Source: Patescibacteria group bacterium UBA5124 (lineage in GTDB: Bacteria > Patescibacteriota > Gracilibacteria > Absconditabacterales > Absconditicoccaceae). Taken from it: DNA of 17,836 nucleotides. The stretch spans positions 1 to 17,836 of the forward strand of contig DHYS01000005.1 in the NCBI GenBank assembly GCA_002414185.1, written 5' to 3'. Below are positions 17,491 through 17,836 of the stretch, piece after piece. The translations under genes were made by a program, and so were the position numbers. Position 1 is the first letter of the stretch. The number at the start of each line of letters is the position of its first letter. The notes under the pieces were generated by a model that did no database searches, was not told where the DNA came from, and saw only the letters and a list, made by a program, of their open reading frames with translations.

Positions 17491-17524
17491 GACATAGTTT
17501 TTTAATTTTTTAAAATGATTATTT

Positions 17525-17836
17525 ATGAAAGTATTAGTATTAAATGCAGGTAGTTCATCATTGAAGTATCAATTGATTAGAATGCCAGAAGGAGAAGTAT
17601 TATCAAAAGGATTGGTTGATAGAATTGGTATTGAAGGATCAGTAATTAAACATGTTGGTCCAGACGGAAAAACTGAAATTCAAGGTAATTTGGAAAATCA
17701 TAGTGTTGCGTTGAAACATATTCTTGAATTATTAGTAGATCCTACTCATGGAGTATTAACTTCTTTGGAAGAAATAGACGCAGCTGGACACAGAGTAGTA
17801 CATGGAGGAGAATTCTTTCCAGATTCTGTACGTGTA
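17525..17836 (+). CDS. ackA: Acetate kinase, N-terminal part (runs off the window)
   Basis: The enzyme makes acetate and ATP from acetyl-phosphate and ADP, the energy-yielding last step of this fermentation. The first 104 residues are present. They begin MKVLVLNAGSSSLKYQL, the N-terminal motif of the ASKHA-fold acetate kinases, and include AAGHRVVHGGEFF, which carries the conserved substrate-binding Arg. The frame is still open at the window end. No UGA codon occurs in this part. It follows pduL closely, consistent with one transcription unit, although an inverted repeat lies between them. Confidence 0.95.
   Translation, partial: MKVLVLNAGSSSLKYQLIRMPEGEVLSKGLVDRIGIEGSVIKHVGPDGKTEIQGNLENHSVALKHILELLVDPTHGVLTSLEEIDAAGHRVVHGGEFFPDSVRV

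Overview
The window is AT-rich bacterial DNA from an organism that reads UGA as glycine (translation table 25). This points to candidate phylum SR1/Absconditabacteria or Gracilibacteria (BD1-5). With UGA as stop, most genes here break into pieces. With UGA as Gly they become full-length proteins ending at TAA or TAG, and the UGA codons fall on Gly positions that are fixed in known families: pyruvate formate-lyase, the ADCTGHG motif of a SpoIIE-type phosphatase, the ClpC VGF loop and the PduL N-terminus. By hand count about 80 in-frame UGA codons are read through. All coordinates below use table 25.

Layout: (1) 14-2275 minus, a secreted surface protein with a predicted beta-helix, divergent from (2) 2444-4132 plus, a secreted protein ending in a Bacteroidetes-type T9SS sorting domain and containing no UGA codon. 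(3) A bidirectional terminator, then clpC (4203-6776 minus), divergent from (4) alanine racemase (6958-8130 plus). (5) A small unknown gene (8132-8344 minus) and tRNA-Val(GAC) (8379-8452 minus). (6) Pyruvate formate-lyase (8596-10797 plus), a small secreted protein (10939-11307) and the PFL-activating enzyme (11399-12124 plus). (7) A large polytopic membrane protein, probably a GT-C glycosyltransferase (12160-14190 minus). (8) An 81-residue single-span membrane protein (14366-14611 plus). (9) A TPR/coiled-coil/membrane/SpoIIE phosphatase (14701-16797 plus). (10) pduL phosphotransacetylase (16883-17452 plus) and the start of ackA (17525 to the window edge).

Metabolically, PFL plus PflA turn pyruvate into acetyl-CoA and formate. 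PduL makes acetyl-phosphate, and AckA makes acetate and ATP. This is a compact fermentative energy route, consistent with a small host-dependent or fermentative anaerobe. The SpoIIE protein and the two secreted Bacteroidetes-like proteins suggest exchange with Bacteroidetes. The SpoIIE gene is rich in UGA, so it is either old or native. The T9SS-domain gene has none, so it may be a recent arrival.

Signals: intrinsic terminators are clear. Several promoters fit sigma70 hexamers separated by 16 bp, and I see no Shine-Dalgarno motif before any start. Stretches over 300 bp without a gene: none once UGA is read as Gly. I found no CRISPR array, insertion sequence, rRNA or origin.
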